Shown in pieces: positions 1 to 8,271 of a stretch of 64,000 nucleotides of DNA (positions are counted from its first letter, which is position 1; each line of letters begins with the position of its first letter). Below the pieces are notes generated by a model. The model was not told the DNA's origin and did no database searches. It saw nothing but the letters and a program-made list of their open reading frames with translations. The DNA lies in the NCBI RefSeq assembly GCF_024519465.1, contig NZ_JALJRW010000001.1:62001-126000 (forward strand). Direction: 5' to 3'. This stretch comes from Stenotrophomonas sp. Ste86 (GTDB lineage: Bacteria; Pseudomonadota; Gammaproteobacteria; Xanthomonadales; Xanthomonadaceae). A program made the translations under genes and the position numbers.

Positions 1-460
1 TGGCCTGCATCGACAGCTCATACACCCGCGGCAACCCGGCCGAGGGGCCGGCGACAAGGGAAGGCAACTGCCGGCTGTAGCCGCGCGGCAGGTGACGTCG
101 CGCGGTCTGGATCTGTTCTTCGATCAGGTAGTAGTTGTCGAGCAGCCATTCCCCGGCCGGGGTCACCGGCCGCTGTTCGCGTACTACGTTGCTGAGCAGC
201 GTGTTGGCGTCTTCCAGGACACGCTCGTTGGCTTGCAGGCGATCGAGCAGGCGCTCTGCGCCAGGTCGCATCCGCACCCGATGCTGGCGCGCAAGGGCGC
301 GGCCGTACACCTCCATCTGTTCAACGCTGTACAGCGCGGCGCGCAGGGGGCCCTCGGCGGCCTCGATGGCCGGTGCCGAGGCCTGGCGCTCACGCCAGCG
401 CCAACGGACAAGACGACGCAGGCGGAGCCAACGACCAAAAAGACGGCGAAAATGGGGCAT
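1..460 (-). CDS. NdvB-like cyclic beta-glucan synthase, N-terminal part (runs off the left edge)
   Basis: Reading leftward from the ATG at 460, the frame stays open for about 153 codons to the window edge. The segment PAGEWLLDNYYLIEEQI, followed by an Arg-rich stretch and LPRGYSRQLPSL, matches the conserved start of very large cyclic beta-1,2-glucan synthases of the NdvB type, which make periplasmic or secreted glucans. The first 25 residues are very basic. The glycosyltransferase and phosphorylase (GH84/GH94-like) domains would lie outside the window, so completeness and activity cannot be judged. The family call rests on remembered motifs. The start is uncertain because no good ribosome site precedes it. 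Confidence 0.65.
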   Translation of the reverse strand, partial: MPHFRRLFGRWLRLRRLVRWRWRERQASAPAIEAAEGPLRAALYSVEQMEVYGRALARQHRVRMRPGAERLLDRLQANERVLEDANTLLSNVVREQRPVTPAGEWLLDNYYLIEEQIQTARRHLPRGYSRQLPSLVAGPSAGLPRVYELSMQA

Positions 461-596
461 GGTTTACCGAGGGGGGCAGGTCGTGGCCTTCATAGTTGCA
501 TTCGGGGCGGCGTGGTAACTGTGAAGGCCGCGAGAGCGAGCGGCCCGGATGGTCACAACGCAACCTCAGGCGGTCGGGACAGTGCCGCCGTCGATC

Positions 597-887
597 GTGT
601 ACTCCGACCCGGAGATGAACGCCGCACGCGGCAAGACTAGGAATGCAATCAGACAGGACATCATCGTGCCCGCAGCGTCGCAGGGGCTGGTAATCCTGTA
701 TGCCTATAACGACGATGACATCGCCGAGGCACTGCGCGATGGCCGGCTGCGGCGCGTACTGGCGGACTGGTCGCCTACGGCCCCTGGCCTTTGTTTGTAC
801 TACTCCAGCCGACGGCACATGCTGCCGTCGTTACGTGCCTTCATCGACTGCATGCTGGATCGCGACCTGGGCGGTGAAGCGGGTTGA
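597..887 (+). pseudogene. LysR-type regulator remnant (C-terminal effector-binding end only)
   Basis: The frame encodes the last part of a LysR effector-binding domain. The stretch around GRLRRVLADWSPTAPGLCLY, followed by SSRRHMLPSLRAFIDCML, matches the family's usual end (loss of strength at VLxDWxPPFPGYxLYYPSRR). The DNA-binding helix-turn-helix and most of the ligand domain, about 200 residues, are absent upstream, where only unrelated sequence is seen. I read this as a decayed fragment. It sits between the glucan synthase start and a repeat-flanked accessory gene, as expected of an eroding terminus region. Confidence 0.65.
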
Positions 888-981
888 TCGGGGCGAAGTG
901 GTCGATCAGCGGCAGGTTGGGAGGCTGCCCTCCCCAAATGACCCGCTTTTCGTCCGAGTGCGGGCACGGGATAGGGCGGGC

Positions 982-1043
982 GATTAGGGATGTTTATCGG
1001 GGGTGGGTGGATTTTCGACCCACAGCGGACATCGCTGCGGGCG
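982..1043 (+). repeat. Left copy of a flanking repeat pair
   Basis: This copy carries GATTAGGGATGTTTATCG at 982 and AGCGGACATCG at 1024. Closely similar stretches occur at 2186 and 2164, on the far side of the gene at 1105-2124. The two sub-motifs are in opposite order in the two copies. The repeats could be ends of a small mobile cassette or dispersed intergenic repeats; the sequence alone does not decide. Confidence 0.5.
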
Positions 1044-1104
1044 CGCCGAGTCCGCATACCTCGCCCGTCGGTGTACTGACGTAGTAGTGTTGCCTAACTG
1101 ACAA

Positions 1105-2124
1105 ATGGCGATCGACGATATGCTGCCTTCATCACTCGTGCACGACCTCTCGCTTGCGGCGGGTCCCATCGTAGACCACGTCCTGTTGAACGGCGGCCCG
1201 CGCACCGGAAAGCCTCATGGCGAAGTCAGTGCGGTGCGGACCATGACGCTAGACGGGTTCGACGGTGTTGCCGACAAGTGGGCGCCGATTCTCAAAGCCG
1301 CTGGTTTTCGTATTGAGCTGGTAAGTGTCTTTTGCCACTCCAGCCCGCAGGTCAAATTTAAATCGAGCGCGCACCCCAGATACGCTAGGGCCACCAGTCC
1401 AACCCGGTGCGAACTGGCGGACCTTCTGATCGTAATTGACTACCTCGATCTCAAAGGAGCGGTCGATCGCCGCGCAGTTCTAGTCCAGGCGAAGATGCTA
1501 AAAGGCGGTGGATTTAAGCCATCTGGGAAAGAGTGGAATCAGCATAAGCTCCTCGCTTGGCTGCCGGACTTTACTTTCGAGAGCCCCTTGTATGACCCAG
1601 CCAAGCGGAACCTCCGCAAAGCACCGAGGCCGAAAGCGCAAACAGCGGAGTACGCGGGCATAGATCTCAATAGCGCATCACCCGAATGGCGACATGAGCT
1701 GACGCGCCCTTCTACACCATGGTTTCACTCTCCGATTTGTCTGGCCGACTATCTTGCGAGCATGGCAGTAGGCAACCCCTCCTGCGGTCGCCCTGCCATC
1801 CCGGGTGGCTCGGATGATTGGTCTTTCACTGTTGACGAGCTGCTTAGGGTGACGGCAGCGCAAGGGCTGACGAAGGGGGCTGCCGTCGTTCGCGGTAATC
1901 CCCATACTCTGGGGTCTATGGCCGCCACGCCTCTCCTGAGCTTGAGCTCCGCGAGCGCCGTGCCGGTGCACCTTCAACTACAGCAGTTCTTCGGAGTTGC
2001 GGCGTCAGGGATGGGGGGCAGCGGGGTAGGCGACGGCGATGAGGAGGATGCCTCCTGGCCTGACGGTCCCATTAGTACGGTCCACATGCTCTTGGGTCCT
2101 TGGGACGAGCCACCTGATCGCTGA
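1105..2124 (+). CDS. Uncharacterised protein with a possible PD-(D/E)XK nuclease core
   Basis: This 339-residue protein has no family I recognise. Residues about 103-130 contain E103, D106 (in CELADLLIVIDY) and then Q128-A-K130 (in AVLVQAK) after a short loop. That spacing and the hydrophobic strands resemble the D-x(n)-(E/Q)xK core of PD-(D/E)XK nucleases, but this is only a pattern match. The C-terminal third is Ser/Gly-rich and ends with an acidic patch (GDGDEEDASW). There is no signal peptide or membrane segment. GC is clearly lower than in the backbone genes, the ATG at 1105 lacks a clear ribosome site, and repeats flank the gene; all fit acquired DNA. It could be a defence or mobile-element nuclease. 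Confidence 0.55.
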   Translation: MAIDDMLPSSLVHDLSLAAGPIVDHVLLNGGPRTGKPHGEVSAVRTMTLDGFDGVADKWAPILKAAGFRIELVSVFCHSSPQVKFKSSAHPRYARATSPTRCELADLLIVIDYLDLKGAVDRRAVLVQAKMLKGGGFKPSGKEWNQHKLLAWLPDFTFESPLYDPAKRNLRKAPRPKAQTAEYAGIDLNSASPEWRHELTRPSTPWFHSPICLADYLASMAVGNPSCGRPAIPGGSDDWSFTVDELLRVTAAQGLTKGAAVVRGNPHTLGSMAATPLLSLSSASAVPVHLQLQQFFGVAASGMGGSGVGDGDEEDASWPDGPISTVHMLLGPWDEPPDR

Positions 2125-2147
2125 TCATTGAGCACGACGCTTCGGTC

Positions 2148-2217
2148 TCCGCTTTGGGCCGAGAGCGGACATCGGCGCGGTAGGGGATTAGGGAGATTTA
2201 TCGAGGGTAGAGTAGGA
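2148..2217 (+). repeat. Right copy of the flanking repeat pair, with a hairpin
   Basis: TCCGCT at 2148-2153 and AGCGGA at 2164-2169 form a perfect six-base stem around a ten-base loop, 24 bases after the stop of the preceding gene, so it could end transcription. The following GCGGACATCG and GATTAGGGAGATTTATCG repeat the motifs seen at 1024 and 982. Confidence 0.5.
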
Positions 2218-2332
2218 CTGTTCCCGGCCCGGTGCGTAGGCTGTAAAGTGCTAATGAGACACATCAAAGCGATTGCTTCTACCTCCGCACGACCTAGGCC
2301 GCCGTCAAGGAAGAATGGAGAAAGAGCCAAAC

Positions 2333-2506
2333 ATGGGCAGAACTAAGCCAAGCAGGAACGAACTCTGCCCGTGCGGAAGCGGCAAGAAGTTCAAGCGCTG
2401 CCAAGGCGGCCCCAATGTCAATTATGAAGAGATGATCTCGCGGGGCGCCGCGGAAGCTCAGCGCATGAAAAGAATCGGAAGGAATCCGAGAAGTACGCGG
2501 CGATGA
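2333..2506 (+). CDS. SEC-C motif mini-protein, probably with a frameshifted tail
   Basis: A 57-residue protein starting MGRTKPSRNELCPCGSGKKF. CPCGSGKKFKRC is a textbook SEC-C zinc-binding motif (CxCxGSGxKxKxC), as found at the end of SecA and in many small proteins of unknown role. An in-frame ATG at 2315 is an alternative start, with AAGGA just before it. The reading frame ends at 2506. Another frame continues from about 2460 to 2574 as a charged helix (HEKNRKESEKYAAMIRALRN) that looks more protein-like than the present end, so a frameshift near 2465 has probably shortened the protein. It follows the possible nuclease gene on the same strand. Confidence 0.7.
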   Translation: MGRTKPSRNELCPCGSGKKFKRCQGGPNVNYEEMISRGAAEAQRMKRIGRNPRSTRR

Positions 2507-2637
2507 TCAGGGCGTTGAGGAATCGGATCAGCCGCCGCGAAGCAGTGGCCGACAACGCGCCGGAACCTGCGTAGGGCCGAGCACTCCGGATTCGCTGCTG
2601 CATTGCCGGCGCTGGTGCGTGCGCCGATCCCGATGCA

Positions 2638-3390
2638 TTAATGCTCTAGGCTTGGTGGACCCAGGTGCCGGCTACGGAGGCCACCCACATAGTCGTTCAA
2701 GTGATTTCCAGCCAGCATGATCTGGATTTCTTGGCGCTGGTATTCGGCAACCAGTAGCGGCCTGACCCATCGCTGCGGGTAATTGGTGCCTTCATAGGAG
2801 AAGGCGTTTATCCGCATGCCATGGGTGGCCTCAACTTCACTGACGGAAAAGCCCACATCCACGATGCTGCGATGCTTGCAGAGGTTGTCCAGAGCTACCA
2901 GATACCTGAAATCGTCATGGGAATGCAGGATCTTCAGGTCCTCAACGAGCTCGGGTGCAAGAAGCTTGTCCTTGACCTGGTGCAAGCTGATCGACCTTTC
3001 CTCGATACGGGTTGCGTTGTCCAGGTTCATGCCGGTGGCGAAGTAGGCTAGGTGCACCAGATTGTCGGCGACTGCCCGCATGTTGTGGACGCAGGCCACG
3101 ATGTTGAGATAGGCAGCAAACCTGGCATCTTCGAATGAACCAGTTTCCTTATCGTAGGCACCCAGCATGGCCGCCATTACCTCGTAATTAGGCCTACCCT
3201 CGATCTTAGCTGCGATGGCGCGCATGGCTTCGTTGTAGTGGTGTCGGGTGAATTCGCGACGGTCCACGACGGATCGGATGCAGCTTGACACGATCCGTCT
3301 CTGGTCAGAGCCAAACAGCCGTTGCACATGGCCGCGAAGGGCGCCCAAATCCCAGCGCATCATTGAGATCGAAACGTCGGGAATCATCAC
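2638..3390 (-). CDS. Uncharacterised alpha-helical protein, possibly HEPN-like
   Basis: A 250-residue soluble protein with no signal peptide. It is rich in helices and has a central block (VHNMRAVADNLVHLAYFATG) and a later segment DNLCKHRSIVDVGFSVSEVE, where the LxKHR pattern recalls HEPN-type all-helical proteins. That resemblance is weak and the catalytic RxxxxH motif of toxic HEPN RNases is not evident. The gene reads toward the SEC-C gene and away from the recombinase remnant. Lower GC and lack of conserved neighbours suggest horizontal acquisition. The start could be either of the first two Met codons. Confidence 0.55.
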   Translation of the reverse strand: MMIPDVSISMMRWDLGALRGHVQRLFGSDQRRIVSSCIRSVVDRREFTRHHYNEAMRAIAAKIEGRPNYEVMAAMLGAYDKETGSFEDARFAAYLNIVACVHNMRAVADNLVHLAYFATGMNLDNATRIEERSISLHQVKDKLLAPELVEDLKILHSHDDFRYLVALDNLCKHRSIVDVGFSVSEVEATHGMRINAFSYEGTNYPQRWVRPLLVAEYQRQEIQIMLAGNHLNDYVGGLRSRHLGPPSLEH

Positions 3391-3663
3391 ATTGTTCCTT
3401 CATCAATGGATCACATCAGCATGAAAACGGTGTGTTCGTGCGTCGCTTCGATGGACCGACCGATCACAAGCATATAGTAGGCAAGAGTTTCCCAGGGCCC
3501 ACCATCGAGCGCCCGAGGCCTGGAGGACGAAGAAAGCCAAGGAATTGCGGATAGAGCCTCTAGGTTCGGCTCCTCGCCTTGCAAGTCTTCCGCGGCGCGT
3601 GGCATGCCGCAGATGAAGCGATGGTGGAGCACGCAGGTACCAAGCTCTTGCACTCAGCGATGA

Positions 3664-4539
3664 TCAGTCCTCCAGTAGGCGAGCGGCGGGGTTCGTCGTA
3701 GCGCCACGTGTCTGGAAGTAGCCAATCACGCTCGACACCGACCGGTGCTCGGTCAGCTGCATGATCGCCGGCAGCGAAACACCCTGGCGACTCGCTTCGG
3801 TCACGAAGCCGGACCGCAGGCTGTGTCCACCAAAATCCCCCTCTAGCCTGGCCAATCGCGCCCGCCGCTGCACGATCTCCCCGACGGCGGCCGGGGACAG
3901 GGCAGGGCCGACCCGCCGCTTCCAGAGCCGGCGAAAAATTGCCCCCTCGGTGATGTCAGCCGCCTCCAGCCAATCCTGCAGGGCGAGGGCGGCCCGATCC
4001 AGCACCGGCTTGTCCGGCGTCGACGTGGCCGTGACGCCGGCTTGCTGGGTCTTGCTGTGCTCGAGCCGGTAGATGTAGCCCTGGTCGCCGATCCGCCGCA
4101 GGTCACGCAGGTCGGCGGCGGCGATCTCGCTACGCCGGCGCCCGCCACTGGCAAACCCGAAGCAGAGCAGGGCACGGTCCCGGATCCCCTCTAGGTCGTC
4201 GTCACACGTGCCCAGCATGGCTTCCAGCTCGGGCAGGGTGATGGCGGTTTTCTTGCGCGGGCGTTGGCCGCGCTTGACCGCGGCCCGCGCCGCGCGACTG
4301 AGCACGGTGCGGATCGCCGGCTGTTCACAGGGGTTAGCCAACTGCTTGAGTCGGTGCGCAGTGGACAGGCCTGCGACCCGATGCCGGACCGTGGTCAGTG
4401 TCCACGGTCCAGGTTTGGCCTTGAGGCCGGAGGCAACGAGCATCTGATCGATGGCCGGCGGTAACTCCCAAGCCAGTTCGCCATCTGCATTCTGGTCGCC
4501 AGCGGCGAGCGACCAACGGTAGAGCGCATCCGTTTGCAG
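3664..4539 (-). pseudogene. Tyrosine recombinase (integrase) lacking its N-terminus
   Basis: The catalytic domain is complete: Arg in GGRRRSEIAA, Lys in EHSKTQQ, HxxR in GHSLRSGF, His in LTEHRS and the nucleophile Tyr in SVIGYFQTRG. The frame stays open above the first ATG (4443) to about 4539, and that extension (LYRWSLAAGDQNADGELAW) is typical of the same integrase family. An in-frame stop lies near 4617 and no start codon lies between it and 4443. The core-binding domain normally of about 100 residues is therefore cut off. The break meets a divergent KfrA-like fragment, so this is probably a rearrangement scar. A shortened product from 4443 could exist but would lack most of the arm-binding half. 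Confidence 0.8.
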
Positions 4540-4896
4540 CCGGAGCGACCAGATCTGAAGGACGCTCCTGCCGTTCTTGCGGAGCTCGCCGGGCAGTGGT
4601 GGGCGCTGGCCCTACAGCATGCTCGAGACGCGGTCCTAGAAGACCTGGCCGAGGCCAGGCGGGAGCTCACAGCTGAGCGCGAAGAGCACCATCGTCAGCA
4701 GGAGGCGTTAGCAAAACAGGCGAGCGAGATGCGCTCTCTTTCAGAGGCAGCCGATCTTTCGGAGAAGCTTGCCACTGCACGTGCGACAGAACTTCCTTGT
4801 CCATTGTCAGAGCGTACCCCAATTTCTTCGGGGTGCCTTATAGGCACTCGGAACTATGGAGAAGGCGCCCTGGGCGAACGCTCTTGTCAGGCCTAG
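4534..4896 (+). pseudogene. KfrA-like DNA-binding/coiled-coil protein fragment
   Basis: The frame encodes APAVLAELAGQWWALALQHA and then an Arg/Glu/Gln-rich coiled coil (EDLAEARRELTAEREEHHRQ), as in plasmid KfrA-type proteins and their chromosomal relatives. The N-terminal helix-turn-helix of that family is missing, and homology appears to stop near 4780, after which the residues look random. There is no ATG; the frame only has a TTG at 4534. It is joined head to head with the truncated integrase. Such pairs are typical of integrative elements, so both pieces are likely remains of one. Confidence 0.55.
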
Positions 4897-4911
4897 GTAG
4901 TACCGGCCAAG

Positions 4912-4939
4912 AGTTAACATAATATACATTATGCGAAAT
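4912..4939 (-). other. dif: dif site for XerC/XerD chromosome dimer resolution
   Basis: On the minus strand the 28 bases consist of an 11-base left arm ATTTCGCATAA (XerC), a 6-base centre TGTATA and an 11-base right arm TTATGTTAACT (XerD). Apart from the first four bases and the next-to-last base this equals the E. coli dif sequence, and it agrees with the xanthomonad form as I remember it. XerCD at this site resolve chromosome dimers under FtsK control, so the site marks the replication terminus. It lies in a non-coding gap between two remnants. Filamentous phages of xanthomonads also integrate at dif, which fits the debris around it. Confidence 0.9.
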
Positions 4940-5001
4940 GGTAGATCTGTCCCAGACACCCTATTTCAGGTGGCTGGGTCCCGCTTCAACGGTCGACCGG
5001 A

Positions 5002-5937
5002 TCAGAATGTGCTGGCCTGATCCAGATCCGCCAGGCGCGCGTCCACCAATCCTGCGCCCCCCTGGCCGATCTGATCAGGGCGACTGTGATAGGGATGGAG
5101 ATTCGTGAACACAGCAACCGAGACGCCCGTTCCCAGGTATCCGGCGAAGTGCGACGTAAACCCTCGACATGCGCCGTCATGCTCCACGATGGGACCCGAT
5201 GGGTGGATGCGGACAAACCAGCCGAGACCGTAGCGTTCCTCGGGAACCACGCCGTCGACCGGATATGGTGTCCACATCTGCGCCAACGTAGCGGGAGCCA
5301 GGACGGAGACGCTGCACAAGGCGCGACCCCAGTGCTTCAGATCCCGACCGGCCAGGTCGGCCGTGGAATTGAAGGTGGGCAATACCCAGGCCTGGTTGTA
5401 CAGGGTCCCTCCCCTGCGTTCGTAGCCTGCGGCCCGATGGGGGACGATCTCCTGGTCGGATATCACCCGGGATGCGGTCATGCCGAGACGCCCGAAAATC
5501 TCCTCCGCCAGGATGTCGCCGTGGAATTTCCCGGTGATGCTGCGGATGACGGCGCCAAGCGGAAGGTAATTTGCGTTGCGGCAGCTCCATGTTTCTCCTG
5601 GAGACGCCTCAACGGGCAGCTGGGAAACCTTCTGCACCAGTTCCGCTTCCGTAAAGTCCCGGCGCACGTCGAACGGCCCGTCGCGGCCGGTCAACTCGTC
5701 GCCGTCATAATCGGCAATGCCCGACGTGTGCGAGAGCAGCTGGCCGATGGTGATCGCCTGCCACGTCTCAGGCAGTCCGGCCACATGTGAGCGGATGCTG
5801 TCATCCAGGCGAAGACGATATCCGGCGTGCCCATGACGATAGACGCCGAGCGTCAAGCCAGGGATCTGCTGCCGAGTCATTTCAGACGCGACATAGCGGT
5901 CAATCGCCTGAAGCTGGGTTACAGGAAGTTCGGCCGG
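5002..5937 (-). pseudogene. Beta-lactamase-family serine hydrolase, internally deleted
   Basis: Most of the frame matches class C beta-lactamase-like or esterase-type serine hydrolases: QQIPGLTLGVYRHG near the start, LLSHTSGIADYDG, GYERRGG, YGLGWFV, and HDGACRGFTSHFAGY near the end. Between GVYRHG and LRLDDSI about 35 residues are missing, exactly where the nucleophile motif SxxK should be. The second motif (normally YxN) appears as SCRNANY. The matching frame continues above the ATG at 5880 to about 5937 (LPVTQLQAIDRYVASE) without a start codon or signal peptide. The protein cannot be a working hydrolase of this type. Confidence 0.8.
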
Positions 5938-6086
5938 ATAGAGTCTTCGCAGAAGTACATGGCGTGCAGAGCGTTACACTGCAATCCTGGAAGGCTAAGC
6001 TATGGCCCGTAGCCGCTTGGATAGGGCCAGGACAGGAATTGCACGAAACCGTACGTCAAGGTCCCACGAATGAAGAGCGATTTTAG

Positions 6087-6653
6087 ATGAAGAATTGGCT
6101 GATCGGCGTAGTAGTCACCATGGCATGGACCAGCCCCTGCGCTGCTCAAATCGCCCCTGAGTTGCTCGGCGGCGCGGATCCTGGCAAGCCGATGTTCAGC
6201 GAATCCTTCTACAAGGGGGTTGAAGGCAATTGGGTGCTGGCACGCGAACCCGTCAACACCGGTTACCACTGCTCGGTTAATTTCATCACGCCAGATTCCA
6301 CCTTTTCGCTTCGTGGCCCCGCCGACGCTGGAATGGCGCGAAAGGGTCATGGCGGCGTTTGGTTCATCAGCGAGGCGATCCCTCCGGTGACAAAGACCGA
6401 GATCGTTCCCATCACGTTGTCATCTACCAACCACCCCGAGCAGAACGTCCGGGCCGCCCATGTGAGCATGCCGGGCCAGAGCAGTGGGGCGTTGTTGCTC
6501 ACCATCGACGTGCGGAAATCGGTGAAGGAAAAGCCGGACAGTAATGAGCTCGCTATCCAGTTTCAGGGGAAAGAGGTGTTCCGCTCAAAGGTTGTCCAGC
6601 TGCAGCTGGCGTATCGCCAGCTTTCGGCTTGCATGAGCGCGGCTCAAAAATAG
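6087..6653 (+). CDS. Small exported protein of unknown function
   Basis: A 188-residue protein with a clear Sec signal peptide: MKNWL, a hydrophobic core IGVVVTMAWTSP, and a likely cut after CAA before QIAPELL. The mature part is beta-rich and contains no motif I recognise, with Cys only at HCSVNF and near the C-terminus (SACMSAA). It is probably periplasmic. It converges with the exported protein gene at 6663-7835; the two ends lie only nine bases apart, so they may share a terminator. The role is unknown. Confidence 0.65.
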   Translation: MKNWLIGVVVTMAWTSPCAAQIAPELLGGADPGKPMFSESFYKGVEGNWVLAREPVNTGYHCSVNFITPDSTFSLRGPADAGMARKGHGGVWFISEAIPPVTKTEIVPITLSSTNHPEQNVRAAHVSMPGQSSGALLLTIDVRKSVKEKPDSNELAIQFQGKEVFRSKVVQLQLAYRQLSACMSAAQK

Positions 6654-6662
6654 GCCATGATT

Positions 6663-7835
6663 TCAGCCGTTTGGCACGTTCAAGATGTCGGCGCAGGCGT
6701 CACGTATCTTTCTTGTGTCGCCACTTGCTTCACCGAAGACATTCACATCGGCAACCCTCAGCATCCCGGCGCCGTCCGGGATCAGCACATAGCGGACGTT
6801 GCAGCTTTTATAACCGCCGCCGCCATACGTCGCGCCGGTCGCGAGGTTCTGCCACATGACGCGATTGTCAAAGGACTGCCCATAAGACAGCGTCCGCGCA
6901 ATCCCGGCCTGACGGACAGCTGGGTTGCCGTTCGCGGCCACGACCTCTTGCTCGGTCTTGCCCGTCCACACTTGGATCAGGATCGATTCACTGCGCGATA
7001 AACGCCTTGTTCCCCGGTATTCAGCGGCGGCCTGAGTAAAATCCAGATCGACCTTCATCGTCGCCAGACTGCCCTGCACCCTCCCCTGCGCTTCGGTTAC
7101 TTGTTGCTGCATTTGCGCCAATTTTGCCTTGTGTGCTGCCGATTCTGCCGGCGTCAGCGTGCGGCCGTTGTTGATCGCAGGCTTCGGTACATCGGACCAC
7201 AGCGTTTCCCAGGTAAAGTCGGCAAGCGAACTCATCGACAGTCCGTCCGGGACCAGTTCCAGTCCATTCAAACCAAGGGCTGCCAGTTTCGGTCGCAATG
7301 CTTCGGCCTTAACCACACGATTGACCGAGGCAGTTTCTTTGGCGCCGATAATGCTGTCACTGTTGCAGGCTACATTCCATGCCTGTCGCATCGTATGGCT
7401 GCTCGTACTTTGCCAATCGGTGGGCTGGAGATCAATGATCGCCGGATCCTGTTTCATGGACTTTGTGCCGCTGGCCACCCGGAATTCCACCGAGTCCGGC
7501 GTGTCCAACATGCCGGTTGAATCAGCCTTGTGCTTGGGCGCGCCACGGCCGCGTTTGCTCGGCTTGGGGCATTTGAACTGGAGTTGATATTCCAACCATA
7601 GGGGTTGGTCGATCGCTTCATAGACCATTGTCAGATCAATCTGACGGATCCGGTTTGGGCCAGGATTCGTGACATCATCGACCGGCGTGTGGTCGGTCGC
7701 CGCATCATTGGCGTACACATTGATACGTTTTCCGGCTGCACCCTGCATATCGATCAGAAACTCGCTGGCCCCGACTTGCGCCGCGATAGCCATGATGCCC
7801 GCGCCGATTACGAGTTTTGTGATTTGCCGTGTCAT
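6663..7835 (-). CDS. Exported protein with a BamE/SmpA-like C-terminal part
   Basis: A 390-residue protein. I chose the ATG at 7835 over upstream codons because it begins a signal peptide (MTRQITKLVIGAGIMAIAAQ, cut near VGASE) and is preceded by AAGGAAG. A coiled-coil stretch lies around AAHKAKLAQMQQQVTEAQGR. The last 110 residues (VWTGKTEQEVVAANGNP, then LSYGQ, and later YVLIPDGAG) resemble the small BamE-like fold in which a Gly-Asn-Pro turn and a Tyr-rich strand recur in envelope proteins. It is presumably periplasmic. No lipobox is seen. Function unknown. Confidence 0.6.
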   Translation of the reverse strand: MTRQITKLVIGAGIMAIAAQVGASEFLIDMQGAAGKRINVYANDAATDHTPVDDVTNPGPNRIRQIDLTMVYEAIDQPLWLEYQLQFKCPKPSKRGRGAPKHKADSTGMLDTPDSVEFRVASGTKSMKQDPAIIDLQPTDWQSTSSHTMRQAWNVACNSDSIIGAKETASVNRVVKAEALRPKLAALGLNGLELVPDGLSMSSLADFTWETLWSDVPKPAINNGRTLTPAESAAHKAKLAQMQQQVTEAQGRVQGSLATMKVDLDFTQAAAEYRGTRRLSRSESILIQVWTGKTEQEVVAANGNPAVRQAGIARTLSYGQSFDNRVMWQNLATGATYGGGGYKSCNVRYVLIPDGAGMLRVADVNVFGEASGDTRKIRDACADILNVPNG

Positions 7836-7976
7836 GAGCGCTTCCTTGTCCGTTTTACCAACTCGCGCTCTACCGCGCACGTACGCTACGCAAGCTTTGG
7901 AGCTTCTGCCGGAACCAGGCGCTTCCTGGTCGATCGTGCTGCAGCGATGCTAAGCATCGGCAATGGCTCTGGCAAC

Positions 7977-8271
7977 CCCCGCCCCCCTCCAGCGCCTGCG
8001 CCGCGACCAGGGTTTCGCCGATGGATTCTGTTGCCTTGGCTGCCATGCCGGCAGGAAGGCCGCCGGGTAGTTCGATGGCGTTGCTGTAGCTGGATGCCAG
8101 CACCAGCCCAAATCCGGTGATGCCCAGGCCCGTACCCAAGTCGTAGCGGGTGGCTTCCATTGCCTTGGCCGCCCCGGCTTTCTCTTCAGGTGCACTGCCC
8201 ACGATCGCAATGGACGACGCAGTCAGGCCGATGCTCAATGAGATGCCCAGCGCAGCCAGCAGAACAATCAC
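7977..8271 (-). pseudogene. Remnant of a 14-helix MFS efflux transporter (C-terminal end)
   Basis: The frame matches the last two transmembrane segments of DHA2-type (QacA/EmrB-like) drug transporters: SIGLTASSIAIVGSAPEEKA, YDLGTGLGITGFGLVL and an amphipathic end ESIGETLVAAQALEG. The other 400 or so residues are absent upstream, and the homology ends near 7977 before the frame's stop at 7870. It is a decayed end fragment and cannot transport anything. Confidence 0.7.

Noticed and set aside
3411..3653. 80-codon minus-strand frame between the integrase remnant and the helical protein
   Set aside because: No domain, no convincing ribosome site, no conserved pattern. It could be real but I cannot support it.
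4780..4911. Attachment core or transposon end after the KfrA fragment
   Set aside because: The stretch has short inverted words (GGTGCC/GGCACT) but no pair of matching ends elsewhere in the window.
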